A stretch of DNA of 64,000 nucleotides from a virus. Positions 39,539 to 48,132 of the stretch are shown piece by piece; the first letter of the stretch is position 1, and every line of letters begins with the position of its first letter. The notes below the pieces were generated by a model. It did no database searches. It saw only the letters and a program-made list of their open reading frames with translations, and was not told where the DNA came from. The translations under genes were made by a program, and so were the position numbers. The DNA is taken from positions 83,980 through 147,979 of the IMG/VR virus record IMGVR_UViG_3300022680_000058; one strand, 5' to 3'.

Positions 39539-40150
39539 TCAGTTCCGATACGGACTCGATGTCTCTGGAGGGGCGAACTCTTTTGGTTCCTCCCACCCAG
39601 CAACGTGATGACAATTCGGACAGATGATGGCGCAATACGGCCTCGGTTTCCATAGATTCCACCATGGGCGCCTCACCCTCTGACTCATACCCCTAACGAG
39701 TGGCGTGTGTGGATCGCTGTCCTCACCTGGATGGAGTTCGAACCCACAAAATGGACACGTCCCGAACGGAAGCTCTTGGCCCCTCAAACGATCGCATTCA
39801 TCAGGCATAGAAAATGGCGATACGAGCTCTATACTGGCCACATCGCCCCAGCCCGTTTGGACGGTGACAGGCCTTGTATGAGTCGCCTTTTTGAGTGTTT
39901 TGAGGAACGAGAGGATATTAGGGACACGACCAGTCCTCACAATACTGGACCTATCAAACAGCATCCCCTGTGGGTTCAGGTTCAGTTTGATCGAAACCTC
40001 TGGCGCCTTCTCTCTGAGCTCTATCAACCTGTTGTGATCTTGGATGCCTTTCACAACATGAGGGACCTCTCGGTCCATCCTCTCAATCATCTCGCTGATA
40101 ACGCCTCTCGCCCTGAAAATCTCATCAGGAGACATCATCTTGTGGCTCAT
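39539..40150 (-). CDS. Unknown protein with C-terminal zinc ribbon
   Basis: 203 residues from ATG 40150; a GTG 36 bases upstream is possible. CPFC and CPNC near 145-195 form a likely zinc ribbon. The N-terminal 60 residues are helical. Function unknown. The 270 bases upstream of this gene (40151-40419) hold only an imperfect promoter (TTGACA 40293-40288, no good -10) and a small CGCCA/TGGCG hairpin near 40390; I see no further gene there. Confidence 0.6.
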   Translation of the reverse strand: MSHKMMSPDEIFRARGVISEMIERMDREVPHVVKGIQDHNRLIELREKAPEVSIKLNLNPQGMLFDRSSIVRTGRVPNILSFLKTLKKATHTRPVTVQTGWGDVASIELVSPFSMPDECDRLRGQELPFGTCPFCGFELHPGEDSDPHTPLVRGMSQRVRRPWWNLWKPRPYCAIICPNCHHVAGWEEPKEFAPPETSSPYRN

Positions 40151-40419
40151 GATACCGCCACACACGAAATGGGGGTAAACGTCCACACAGCCACGGGTCC
40201 ATCAGAACAGCCCATCCTTCCCATCATGGCAGAAATCACTAGGAACCTCCAACACTCTCATCGCTGAATGCTGTGTCCAATCCATCTGTCAATGTGGTCT
40301 GTAGACCGCACCACCGCATCGAATCACAATCCTTCCACAATGATAGTGCGTCTAAACTGCTCTGGAGGGTGCCAACCACATCGCCAAGATGGCGACGAAA
40401 TAGGACAAGTCAATGCCGG

Positions 40420-41046
40420 TTATGGAGAAAGGATTTCGATAGCCTTGTCGAGGTCTGCTCGGACCATGCCATTCTCCGTCACCGGCTGGACATGCCGACC
40501 CCTAATGACATTCAGACTCACGCGGTCCGGAAGGACTCCTTCGCTTACACCGTATGGCCAAAGTTTCTTGTCATCGATGACCACGAAACCCTTGACCCAC
40601 CGATTCCTGACCAGCCACCGATGAATTTCAGAAATCCTCGGAAGCGTTGTGTGCTCTGTCGCCCCAATCACCCACCCCTCGAAACCCTTCTCTCGAAGAA
40701 CGTTTTCCATGAACCTCGGACGGCCGTTGAGACGCCACCTCGATATCATCACAAACCCGAGTGCCTCATCCATGTACACCTCCGCAACACGCCTTGCGAG
40801 CTCATTGAGGAGCTTCACAGGTTCTGGGTCGACATGTTCTGCCCACCACTCCGCAGAGCCGTAGTGAGCTGCCTCAAGCTCCTCCTGTGGGTCTCTGGCA
40901 AGAATCTCACCGTCTGGATAGAGCTCGTCAAAAAATGCCTTCGAGTTCAGCACCCCATCAACGTCCAGAAAACAGATGTAACGAACATGACGAAAGTCTC
41001 TTTGAGGGGAATCCTCCTGTATGATGCAAGGAACCTGAGACGGCAT
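40420..41046 (-). CDS. HAD-superfamily phosphatase
   Basis: About 208 residues from ATG 41046. Motif I is FLDVDGVLNS, motif II is the Ser of VMISRW, and motif IV is VIDDKK, the HAD layout with a DxD nucleophile. The insert between motifs suggests the Swiss-army-knife RNA-repair HAD group or a small-molecule phosphatase. In T4 a HAD domain removes 3'-phosphates during RNA repair; a similar role alongside tRNA-like elements is possible but unproven. Confidence 0.75.
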   Translation of the reverse strand: MPSQVPCIIQEDSPQRDFRHVRYICFLDVDGVLNSKAFFDELYPDGEILARDPQEELEAAHYGSAEWWAEHVDPEPVKLLNELARRVAEVYMDEALGFVMISRWRLNGRPRFMENVLREKGFEGWVIGATEHTTLPRISEIHRWLVRNRWVKGFVVIDDKKLWPYGVSEGVLPDRVSLNVIRGRHVQPVTENGMVRADLDKAIEILSP

Positions 41047-41047
41047 G

Positions 41048-41479
41048 TCAACCACACCCATTCATATCATCGGGGACAGAGACCCACACCGGAGAGACCG
41101 TCAAAAACTTGCAGGGAAGGTTCTCGAAGTTGATCTTCGACTCTGCGATCCACCCTCTAACGAACGTGTGCCCACTCCTGCACTGTTCCGGCTCTGGTGG
41201 ATACTCCAGCACTTCGAGCCAATCGAAGACCATCGAGATCAGAGTCTTCGTACTCGCCCTACACGGGAAAACTGTCAAACAGTCAGACTTCAATATCGAA
41301 TCAGGATCGCCAGCATAGAACCTGATCGAGTTCCCCCTTGTATCGACAGCCGTCGCACTGAACTCCCTAAGGTCAGACGGCCACCTATCTCCCCATGGCC
41401 TTCTCGATACGAGATCGACAACCCGCTCGAAATCATGCTTCCCATGCGAGCGAACCTCCACATAACTTTCATCAATCAT
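41048..41479 (-). CDS. Unknown protein, paralogue of 42784 gene
   Basis: 143 residues. The C-terminal half shares FPC...LIS-V-WLE-EYPP-P...GW...LTVSP-W with the product of 42784. This family looks like a compact alpha/beta domain. Function unknown. It is immediately upstream of the HAD gene. Confidence 0.6.
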   Translation of the reverse strand: MIDESYVEVRSHGKHDFERVVDLVSRRPWGDRWPSDLREFSATAVDTRGNSIRFYAGDPDSILKSDCLTVFPCRASTKTLISMVFDWLEVLEYPPEPEQCRSGHTFVRGWIAESKINFENLPCKFLTVSPVWVSVPDDMNGCG

Positions 41480-41531
41480 CTTTTGCTCCTTCTCCTTGTC
41501 AGCCGTGTTCTCGTCGCGTATCGACCATCAC

Positions 41532-42560
41532 TCAATCAACATCTCTCTCATCAGGTGGAAACGCACCAGGAGGGTTCTGAGCTGCCAGAAACGCAAATTG
41601 AGACAGGTCTGGGTTATCCCCATTGGTCTCCGAAATGTGAATCAAAGACCTCCTGAGGTGTTCAATTGTCTCCTTTTGCTCCTGAGGCACTCTGAACATA
41701 CTCATACTCTCGGCATATTTGAGTGCGTCAGAGAGCTTTTTGTCCGCCATTTCGATCTGGTCAGGAACCACATGCCCATAGACCTCAGACTCCTCGTCGT
41801 TTCTAAGAGCAAGAATCGCCTGACGAATACTCCAAATCACACGATCGAAGACCAATTTCTCCCTCTCGATTCGGGACTCTTCCATCGCCTCAGAAAAGCT
41901 CTTACCACCAGGGACGTGGATACGCCCGTCATTGTCACACGTAGCCACGACAGGTATTGACGTCTTAGGGAAAGGTGCTCCAGAGACACCTGGAAGGGTG
42001 TCACCAGACGAAAGATGAATATCCGATGACGACGTATTGGTGATTGTCAGACGAGGGTCTCTTATATCTCCCTTATCGACCCAGATGATACCATCCTCGG
42101 TGATCCTGCAAATGTTCTGTCCAAGCCACTGCCAAAGCTGCGGAATGTTCTCCACCATGGCTGTCGCCCACAAATGAACAGGACTCCTCTCGCCCTTTCT
42201 AGGACTCCCCACCACAACAGAAGGAACACCACGACCCAAGGCATAGGCCCAGTCAGCCGTAGCATCGACTCCACAAGGCAAGAACATGATCACGAGATCC
42301 GCCGTATCGAGGTGCCTCTTGTTCTCCTCGACGTCAGCTCTCCAATCCGGACGGTCCAGATACGTCCCATAGATGTGACGATCCGGATTGAACTCCTCTG
42401 GGAACTTTTCCGGTGCGAGCTCCGGAGCGGTCCGACAGCTCGGGTCCGTGAAGTCATAGGGCTCGAACCCATCCTCCCTCAACATCTCGGCGAGAGCTCG
42501 GACCTGCTCACGATTCTTCCACGACGACGCGATATAGACCTCTGGCTTTCCGTTTTTCAT
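41532..42560 (-). CDS. Nucleoside 2-deoxyribosyltransferase-like protein with extra C-terminal region
   Basis: 342 residues. The N-terminal 130 residues match the NDT-like fold: VYIASSWKNREQVRALAE, a middle with DWRADVEENKRHLDTADLVI, then DATADWAYALGRGVPSVVV. Such domains bind or cleave nucleoside bases and appear in phage nucleotide metabolism and in defence-related effectors. The long C-terminal region (140-342) is not recognised; its last half is helical (VFDRVIWSIRQAILALRND). The start at 42560 is preceded by GAGG. Confidence 0.65.
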   Translation of the reverse strand: MKNGKPEVYIASSWKNREQVRALAEMLREDGFEPYDFTDPSCRTAPELAPEKFPEEFNPDRHIYGTYLDRPDWRADVEENKRHLDTADLVIMFLPCGVDATADWAYALGRGVPSVVVGSPRKGERSPVHLWATAMVENIPQLWQWLGQNICRITEDGIIWVDKGDIRDPRLTITNTSSSDIHLSSGDTLPGVSGAPFPKTSIPVVATCDNDGRIHVPGGKSFSEAMEESRIEREKLVFDRVIWSIRQAILALRNDEESEVYGHVVPDQIEMADKKLSDALKYAESMSMFRVPQEQKETIEHLRRSLIHISETNGDNPDLSQFAFLAAQNPPGAFPPDERDVD

Positions 42561-42567
42561 CATAACC

Positions 42568-42774
42568 TCACACGTATCGCACTTTCGATACGTAGCCCTC
42601 ATAGCCCTCGAATACGACGAACCTGATATCCTCGCCGCCCTCGACCACGATCATGTCCCACATGTACGGGTGGTGACAGCTCGGGCACTCGCCCTCGTTA
42701 CCACAAATCGGATTGGCCTCGGGCGGATCGAATTCATGCCCACACTTCGGGCACTCGGTTTCCTTAGAGCCCAT
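42568..42774 (-). CDS. Zinc-ribbon microprotein
   Basis: 68 residues with CPKCGHEF and CPSCHHPY, a classic two-knuckle zinc ribbon (8-40). A short strand-rich tail follows. It lies just upstream of the deoxyribosyltransferase-like gene. Confidence 0.65.
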   Translation of the reverse strand: MGSKETECPKCGHEFDPPEANPICGNEGECPSCHHPYMWDMIVVEGGEDIRFVVFEGYEGYVSKVRYV

Positions 42775-42783
42775 AACAAGACC

Positions 42784-43161
42784 TCACTTGTGGTGCATCG
42801 CCCACTCAGGCGAAACCGTCATGAATGCGGAACTCCAGCCGTCAGCCTCCTCAGCAATTAGATGCCACCCCTTGGTGCAATGGCCATCAATTCCCGGATC
42901 TGGTGGGTATTCCACCGAATCGAGCCATTCCACAATCACCGACACAAGAGCTTCACCCTTGATTTCACAAGGGAAGGGTGTGATATTCTTCTCTTTTGCT
43001 CTCGCCTCGTCATAGTGCCAATAGAAGATGAGAAGCGGCTTCTTTTTTCCATCGATGAGTGTTGATTGAGCATACGCCACAGCACCTTTGTCAATAAGCT
43101 TCATCGCCATATAAAGGTGCTCACGTCCCCTTGAAACAATCTCCACCTTGAAGTTGTCCAT
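42784..43161 (-). CDS. Unknown protein, paralogue of 41048 gene
   Basis: 125 residues. Shares FPC...VSVIVEWLDSVEYPPDP...GW...VSPEW with the 41048 product. The N-terminal half has a basic helix (REHLYMAMKLIDKG). Function unknown. Confidence 0.6.
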   Translation of the reverse strand: MDNFKVEIVSRGREHLYMAMKLIDKGAVAYAQSTLIDGKKKPLLIFYWHYDEARAKEKNITPFPCEIKGEALVSVIVEWLDSVEYPPDPGIDGHCTKGWHLIAEEADGWSSAFMTVSPEWAMHHK

Positions 43162-43167
43162 CTACTT

Positions 43168-43476
43168 CTACTCCTTCGCTTTCTTCATACTCTCCATGAC
43201 TTCCGCCCGAGGATCAGGATCGTCGCCTTTCGACATTCGGTCTGAAAGCATCCCTCGTGTGGACCAGTTACGACCACACCGGAAATCCACCTTCTTCACA
43301 ACCTCGACGCTCCATTTGTGAGAGGTCATCATGGTCATGTCGAGGTTGACAATCCCACAGACCCTGATGATGTAGTTATCGAGAGAGAGTCTCCCATCGT
43401 CATACTCATGAGCAACATCTCTGATCTTGTCGAGCTCCTCACGAGTCACATATAGCTTTCTCGGGGACAAGAACAT
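43168..43476 (-). CDS. Unknown 102-residue protein
   Basis: Helical N-terminus (VTREELDKIRDVAHEYDDGR) and charged C-terminus. Directly follows the 43480 gene (3 bases between them). No family recognised. Confidence 0.6.
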   Translation of the reverse strand: MFLSPRKLYVTREELDKIRDVAHEYDDGRLSLDNYIIRVCGIVNLDMTMMTSHKWSVEVVKKVDFRCGRNWSTRGMLSDRMSKGDDPDPRAEVMESMKKAKE

Positions 43477-43479
43477 CGA

Positions 43480-44769
43480 CTACTCCTCCAACGGCTCGTC
43501 TCCATGTGATTGTTGAACGTCTCTGAGGTAGCAGATCGCAACGGACGTAATGGTCATCCCGCTTTCGATGACATTGACCTCGTCTTTGGACTCCGAAGGA
43601 TTCCCATACGCCACACATGCCCCGGCAAGGGCGAGCTCCACAGACCGCGTCGGGCCGGAAGCACTCGCCAACAATCCATGGTATATCGGTGGGTTGAATA
43701 AAGCGTGAGGCATCGTCTCGACAGTCACCCTCACGACACCATTATCGTCAATGTCGATCTCCTTGAGCTCTCCAATGACGTCACGAATCTTCGGATCGAC
43801 CACACACTTGTAGACCGTCACCGGAATGAACGAATTCCCCTTCGCTCGCTTGACCGCTTCTTCGAGAGCCCCCTTGGTGTAGACGACATTGTTGGTGTTC
43901 GGAACGCCAGCCTTATACAGAATCCCCGAGACTGTGAATGTATCTTCGCCAGGCTTCTCTTCGTCCCGATTCCAGGTGACCTCTGCCACACGACTTGGCA
44001 TCAATCGCTCTTGGACAGCGGCCTGATCATTTTTGACCCATTTGTACCAAGTATCGTCAACAATCTCTGTCATCTGATTGGCTGAGATAATCTCATCCAA
44101 AGTCAAAACACTCGGCTGCACCTCCTCCAAAGGGTTGTGCTGAGCAGCCATGAGTTCATCGAACCCACAACTACAATGCTTCGCGGCCTCACTCCCAGGA
44201 AACATCCCCCTGGTACAGGTCAACGAGTGCCCCCGCTCTTGAACCCACTTCCGGAGCCTCACAACCTCATCCTGGTACGGCAAGAGAGCTTTGGTCATCT
44301 CGCCCTGAAACTGAAGGTCATCACTGATTCGTTTGTTTTGGGCCTTGAGAAGACGAATCTCACCCCTCATCGCGTCGATATCAGACCGCAACATTGCAGT
44401 ATTACTCGTCGACAAACCTTTTTGTGCTTTCACACCAAAGGCCTCTTCGAGCAATGGCTTGACCTCTGTGACGTCAGATATCACTCTATGATTCTCTGAA
44501 GCACTCCTCCAAGGCATCGGCCTGTCGAACTCTTCGGGGTGTGCCTTCACCCAATCAGGAAGGCCAGGGACGAGCTCAATAGTCGACTCGATCGAACCCT
44601 CGACGAGACATTTTCTATACTCCGGGTCATGGAGAGCATGAGCCGTCGTGGCGACAACACAACAGATCATGTTGCCGCCGCGTGTCTTATTCTCCACCTG
44701 CTCGACGAACCACCCCACATCAGGATGGTCGGAGGTCTTGAGCAGCTCGATAACGTGTTCTCTCTTCAT
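43480..44769 (-). CDS. Multi-domain protein with possible prohead-protease-like C-terminal part
   Basis: 429 residues. N-terminal helical region, then a coiled-coil (about 125-180) and a Cys cluster (C...CSCG near 200). The C-terminal third reads SGILYKAGVPNTNNVVYTKG, then LEEAVKRAKGNSFIPVTVYK, then VIGELKEIDID; this order resembles the start of phage head-maturation protease domains, but the catalytic residues are not clear, so I give no function. It starts as ATGA overlap with the upstream microgene. Confidence 0.6.
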   Translation of the reverse strand: MKREHVIELLKTSDHPDVGWFVEQVENKTRGGNMICCVVATTAHALHDPEYRKCLVEGSIESTIELVPGLPDWVKAHPEEFDRPMPWRSASENHRVISDVTEVKPLLEEAFGVKAQKGLSTSNTAMLRSDIDAMRGEIRLLKAQNKRISDDLQFQGEMTKALLPYQDEVVRLRKWVQERGHSLTCTRGMFPGSEAAKHCSCGFDELMAAQHNPLEEVQPSVLTLDEIISANQMTEIVDDTWYKWVKNDQAAVQERLMPSRVAEVTWNRDEEKPGEDTFTVSGILYKAGVPNTNNVVYTKGALEEAVKRAKGNSFIPVTVYKCVVDPKIRDVIGELKEIDIDDNGVVRVTVETMPHALFNPPIYHGLLASASGPTRSVELALAGACVAYGNPSESKDEVNVIESGMTITSVAICYLRDVQQSHGDEPLEE

Positions 44770-44885
44770 TGTCTTCTTTCTCCTCGCCGACGATGGAACC
44801 TGAAGAACGATCTCAGGACTGCATAGACAGAACTACTCTTCTGATGCTCTGCCAAGAAAATCCCCTCGTCCAAGATGGCATTCAC
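44766..44885 (-). CDS. Microprotein, 39 residues (GTG start)
   Basis: GTG 44885 overlaps the stop of the previous microgene and the stop TGA overlaps the ATG of the 43480 gene by four bases. The product ends in an Arg-rich tail (RFHRRRGERRQ). No strong Shine-Dalgarno sequence. Kept because of the chain of start-stop overlaps. Confidence 0.4.
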   Translation of the reverse strand: MNAILDEGIFLAEHQKSSSVYAVLRSFFRFHRRRGERRQ

Positions 44886-45007
44886 GAGCTCAGATATGAC
44901 ATCATGATCTTGACGACCTCGACCTCGACGCCCTTTCCAGCTCTCATCGCCGGATGGTCCAAGAAGAATGTGACCTTCACCTCGTACCCATCGAACAAAT
45001 CAATCAT
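44882..45007 (-). CDS. Microprotein, 41 residues
   Basis: MIDLFDGYEVKVTFFLDHPA begins a small beta-rich protein. ATG 45007 overlaps the preceding TGA and follows CAGG. It is part of a chain of four overlapping frames. Confidence 0.5.
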   Translation of the reverse strand: MIDLFDGYEVKVTFFLDHPAMRAGKGVEVEVVKIMMSYLSS

Positions 45008-45081
45008 CACGACCTGTTCCCCCTTTCGTCGTACCCGTCATATGCGTCGATCTCACAACTACAGCCCAGCATCTCACTCAT
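45007..45081 (-). CDS. Microprotein, 24 residues
   Basis: MSEMLGCSCEIDAYDGYDER and four more residues. ATG 45081 overlaps the stop of the HTH gene; TGA overlaps the next ATG. It could be a real peptide or simply a translational coupling frame. Confidence 0.35.
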   Translation of the reverse strand: MSEMLGCSCEIDAYDGYDERGNRS

Positions 45082-45340
45082 CCTCCGCGTCGAGGAAGAA
45101 CCACGCCACCTTCCGATTCATGACCCTCGCAGCCTGTACGAGCGTCCGAATCGAGACCGCCGCCTCTCCGGGCCACTCGAACATGAGGCGCCGCATCTGC
45201 CCTTCTTTGATTCCAGAACGGCTCATGAAGTCCTCACGAGTCACACCTTCTTTGGTCATCCACCGCGAGACCTTCTTCGCGATCCGCGTCCGATGAGCCT
45301 TCTCAAGACTTTTCGCTTCCCTCTGTGTAATCATCGCCAT
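45074..45340 (-). CDS. Cro/CI-type helix-turn-helix regulator
   Basis: 88 residues. TREDFMSRSGIKEGQMRRLM followed by AVSIRTLVQAARVMNRKVAW is the HTH_3-type pattern of phage repressors, with a basic N-terminal arm. GGAGAAC lies upstream of the ATG. It likely controls nearby operons; whether it indicates lysogeny cannot be told. Confidence 0.7.
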   Translation of the reverse strand: MAMITQREAKSLEKAHRTRIAKKVSRWMTKEGVTREDFMSRSGIKEGQMRRLMFEWPGEAAVSIRTLVQAARVMNRKVAWFFLDAEDE

Positions 45341-45355
45341 GGTCTTGTTCTCCTC

Positions 45356-45562
45356 TCAGAGTGAGCCCTTCACAATCCACCGGTCGTTATCCCCTCGGTG
45401 CTCATGTACGATCTTCCATGCACCTCCAGCGGAGAGGTCTCCGAGGTAAGCGCCATCCTCGTTATAGAGCGCCTTTTTACCGGCATGCTTCCCCGGTTCC
45501 CTGCAAACCCCGAGACTGTCCAGTGCCTCGTTCAGCGTCTCTCTCCCCTCAGAATCAGGCAT
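45356..45562 (-). CDS. Unknown 68-residue protein
   Basis: Pattern ALYNEDGAYLGDLSAGGAWK then RWIVKGSL suggests a small beta barrel. It overlaps the previous gene by eight bases. Function unknown. Confidence 0.55.
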   Translation of the reverse strand: MPDSEGRETLNEALDSLGVCREPGKHAGKKALYNEDGAYLGDLSAGGAWKIVHEHRGDNDRWIVKGSL

Positions 45563-45740
45563 GTCGCAGAGACCTTTTCACAATCTTCCGGAGCTCTTCG
45601 ATTGGTTCTCCGAATTCTTTCTCGATTGACCTTCTGAAGTAGACATCATTCCAACAGTGATTGTTTGGAGTGTTGTAAGGCGGCTTCCCGTCAAGCAACA
45701 TCAAATTTCTTTTCAACTTCGCGATATCCATCGTTGTCAC
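45555..45740 (-). CDS. Unknown 61-residue protein
   Basis: Basic, partly helical; start overlaps the stop of the previous gene by four bases. No family recognised. Confidence 0.5.
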   Translation of the reverse strand: MTTMDIAKLKRNLMLLDGKPPYNTPNNHCWNDVYFRRSIEKEFGEPIEELRKIVKRSLRHA

Positions 45741-46006
45741 TCCATCTGTCCTACAGGACCAATGACGCGGCGATGGTAAATCCCGCCTCCAACTTTGGTT
45801 CCATCACTCTTGTAAAGAGACCCGTTGTCCATCCTAAGCTTGCCGCCTTTTGTAATTTTGACGATCGTACTCTCGTAGATCATCCGGATATCATGACGAA
45901 CATCCTCGTAAACTCCAACAACATCACCGACCTTCAGCTTGGACGCCCACTCAGCCCTCTCAGCATTAGTCATCTCACACCTCAAACCCGACATTTCCTT
46001 TGCCAC
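45737..46006 (-). CDS. Unknown KOW-like protein
   Basis: Up to 89 residues; ATG 45973 with GAGGT upstream is an alternative start. KVGDVVGVYEDVRHDI and ESTIVKITKGGKLRMDNG give a beta-barrel pattern like KOW/SH3 domains. Function unknown. Confidence 0.55.
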   Translation of the reverse strand: MAKEMSGLRCEMTNAERAEWASKLKVGDVVGVYEDVRHDIRMIYESTIVKITKGGKLRMDNGSLYKSDGTKVGGGIYHRRVIGPVGQME

Positions 46007-46082
46007 TTACCGACATGTTGCAGTCGATCAGGACAATGTTCGGGCGATCAGTATCCAATGGTCCATCAGCTATGATGAGACA

Positions 46083-46754
46083 TTAGAAATCCCAATTCAT
46101 CGACCCGTTAGGACTCATGGGGTCAAAAATCTCTCCTGGGCCAAACCCACCACCATGACCCACCACGCTCGAAGACCCTGCCGACGGGCTCTTCGTTACA
46201 CCACTCAGTGTCTTGGTCCGAGTTCCTATCGACACACCTCTCGGCGTCACAGTCAGGTTTGAAAACCTTTCTTTGATTCCCGGTCGACCGAAAGCATCGC
46301 TCATCACAAGCCTATGAACATCCATGGGCTCCAACTCTAGATCCCCACCCATCTCCACCGCCTCGAACCCAAGCCAGTACACATACCTAACGAGGTCTCG
46401 AATCGCATTGACGACAATCATGGAAAAAACTTCGATCAACGACACAGAAGTCACAGACGCCCTGATCATCTCTTCAACACAGTCCCCAACACAGCGCCCC
46501 GGCTCTGTCTTTGGCGAGCCATGCTCCTTGACCTCGAAATCAAGCCATCCATCAAGACCCTTTTCGAGATCATCATTTGAAATGACAGGAACCGCATCAG
46601 GGTGACTTCTCGCCAGCTTGTAACCCATGGAATAGACTTCGGAGACCAAACAATCGATCGCCTTCCTGTACTCCCTGGCCCGCCTCGGCATGTCCCTTGA
46701 AGCAGCCCTGCAAGACTCCTCAAGCCTAACCCGCGCCTCAGTAACACTCGTCAA
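46083..46754 (-). CDS. Unknown 223-residue protein
   Basis: Starts at TTG 46754 with GGAG eight bases upstream, downstream of a TTGACA element (46805-46800). The N-terminal two thirds are helical (MSLIEVFSMIVVNAIRDLVR-like segment near 110). The C-terminus is Gly/Ser-rich and probably disordered. No family recognised. Confidence 0.55.
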   Translation of the reverse strand: MTSVTEARVRLEESCRAASRDMPRRAREYRKAIDCLVSEVYSMGYKLARSHPDAVPVISNDDLEKGLDGWLDFEVKEHGSPKTEPGRCVGDCVEEMIRASVTSVSLIEVFSMIVVNAIRDLVRYVYWLGFEAVEMGGDLELEPMDVHRLVMSDAFGRPGIKERFSNLTVTPRGVSIGTRTKTLSGVTKSPSAGSSSVVGHGGGFGPGEIFDPMSPNGSMNWDF

Positions 46755-46848
46755 AACTGATCTCCAATCTATTCAGCCATCTTATACACTGAGTTCGGCT
46801 TGTCAATCTCTTCGGAGGCCATTAATCCAGCCAATCCTATCCTGAAAT

Positions 46849-48132
46849 CTATCCATCATCAGAACCCTTCCCTCGGAGCCAGGGCGGCTTCCACTTCCCC
46901 TTGACGAAGGCTGACACCCCCTCGTCGTGACACTTAACGATCCAGAGCTCGGCACTCCTGTATGCGTTTTTCCACTCTCCAACGACGCCACAACTCTGAC
47001 AGGCGACCTCAGAATCATCTGGTTCCTCGTGGGTATAATCGCTCCGCTGGTACTTGATACCCCTGAGTGCCCCGTATTTCTGCGAGAGGTGGATTCTCTG
47101 GCTCGCAATCTCCCACCGGGCTGCCAAGACAGGGTCCATGCCCACGCCGTTTGTGAGGCCCGCCTGGTAGTCCTCATCGAAGTCTGATCCGTAGCCACTT
47201 GTTCCCTTGGCCATGTACCGGACCGCCCGCTCGATCGAAACGGGCAATTGATTGCCCATCTGGTCGCCGAACTCAATGACCTCTCTGTGGACGTGTCCGA
47301 TTTCCTGGCCACAGAAATCCTGGGCGGCGACGGTCAAATCCTCACCAGAGAGCTCGGGGCCAAAGTACAGGACATGAGAATGGACGTGTCCCCTGACCGA
47401 GCACTCGATGGTCCTGAACATCGCCGCCTCGTCACACTTCAGGACTTTGTTCCAAAGGGTCGATACAGCCTTTTTGATGGCGAATGTACGACGCCGAAGA
47501 GCTTCGACGGTCACATCCTCCTCATCAAATGGGTTGTACTTGGTGGTCACAGTGTAGAACTGCCACTTGTAGTCCTCGGGACCTGAAATCCTATCCCAGA
47601 TGTCATTGTAGAATTCCTGTACCTTCTTTGACCTGACCCAGCCACACGTCGGACACGTCGTCCACTTACACGTCCTATGTGAGCCAGCATAGGAACCCGA
47701 CCCCACCCGCTCCTCACCACAGCATTCACACTTCCGGACAGCGACGACAGCTCCACACCTCTCGAACTCCTTGAACCGGCGGGACCACCTGTCTCTCTCT
47801 GGCTTCGGGGCGCCCCTCAGAATATCTCGGGCGGCATCCACTACCCGCTGACGAAAAAGTCGGGGCGAAACACTCTGCACCCTGTCAAAGATTGGATAGG
47901 CACGGATAGAACTAGAATCACCAAAGAGTAACTTACCATCTATAGGGATAGAGGAATCAGAACCGTCTACGTCTCCTCCTCCATGGCTCAGTATCTGGCT
48001 CCCGTACTCCTGTGATAACGCCAGCTCTGCCAGCTCGTCCTCTTCGTCAACACCTTCTGGTATGTACAAACAAGAGTCGTCACTCTCATGCAGCTCTCCA
48101 CTTTCGCTCATCAATCGGTCGGTGAAGCTCAT
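46849..48132 (-). CDS. HUH endonuclease, rolling-circle Rep-type initiator
   Basis: 427 residues from ATG 48132, with GGAGGTGGAG upstream. A zinc-binding region (CECC...CKWTTCPTCGW, about 125-165) precedes the HUH core: QFYTVTTKYNPF (motif 1), GHVHSHVLYFGP (motif 2, HVH), and RAVRYMAKGTSGY (motif 3, Tyr with Lys). HUH Reps nick a specific origin strand through a Tyr and start rolling-circle replication; PcrA/UvrD helicases usually assist, and one is encoded at 33363. A C-terminal zinc knuckle (CQSC...) follows. Its presence with a full theta-type replisome is unusual. Confidence 0.75.
   Translation of the reverse strand: MSFTDRLMSESGELHESDDSCLYIPEGVDEEDELAELALSQEYGSQILSHGGGDVDGSDSSIPIDGKLLFGDSSSIRAYPIFDRVQSVSPRLFRQRVVDAARDILRGAPKPERDRWSRRFKEFERCGAVVAVRKCECCGEERVGSGSYAGSHRTCKWTTCPTCGWVRSKKVQEFYNDIWDRISGPEDYKWQFYTVTTKYNPFDEEDVTVEALRRRTFAIKKAVSTLWNKVLKCDEAAMFRTIECSVRGHVHSHVLYFGPELSGEDLTVAAQDFCGQEIGHVHREVIEFGDQMGNQLPVSIERAVRYMAKGTSGYGSDFDEDYQAGLTNGVGMDPVLAARWEIASQRIHLSQKYGALRGIKYQRSDYTHEEPDDSEVACQSCGVVGEWKNAYRSAELWIVKCHDEGVSAFVKGKWKPPWLRGKGSDDG
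47242..47257. repeat. 16-bp palindrome, copy 4 (inside Rep gene)
   Basis: GGGCAATTGATTGCCC, identical to the copy at 26422, within the coding region of the HUH Rep. Confidence 0.65.
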
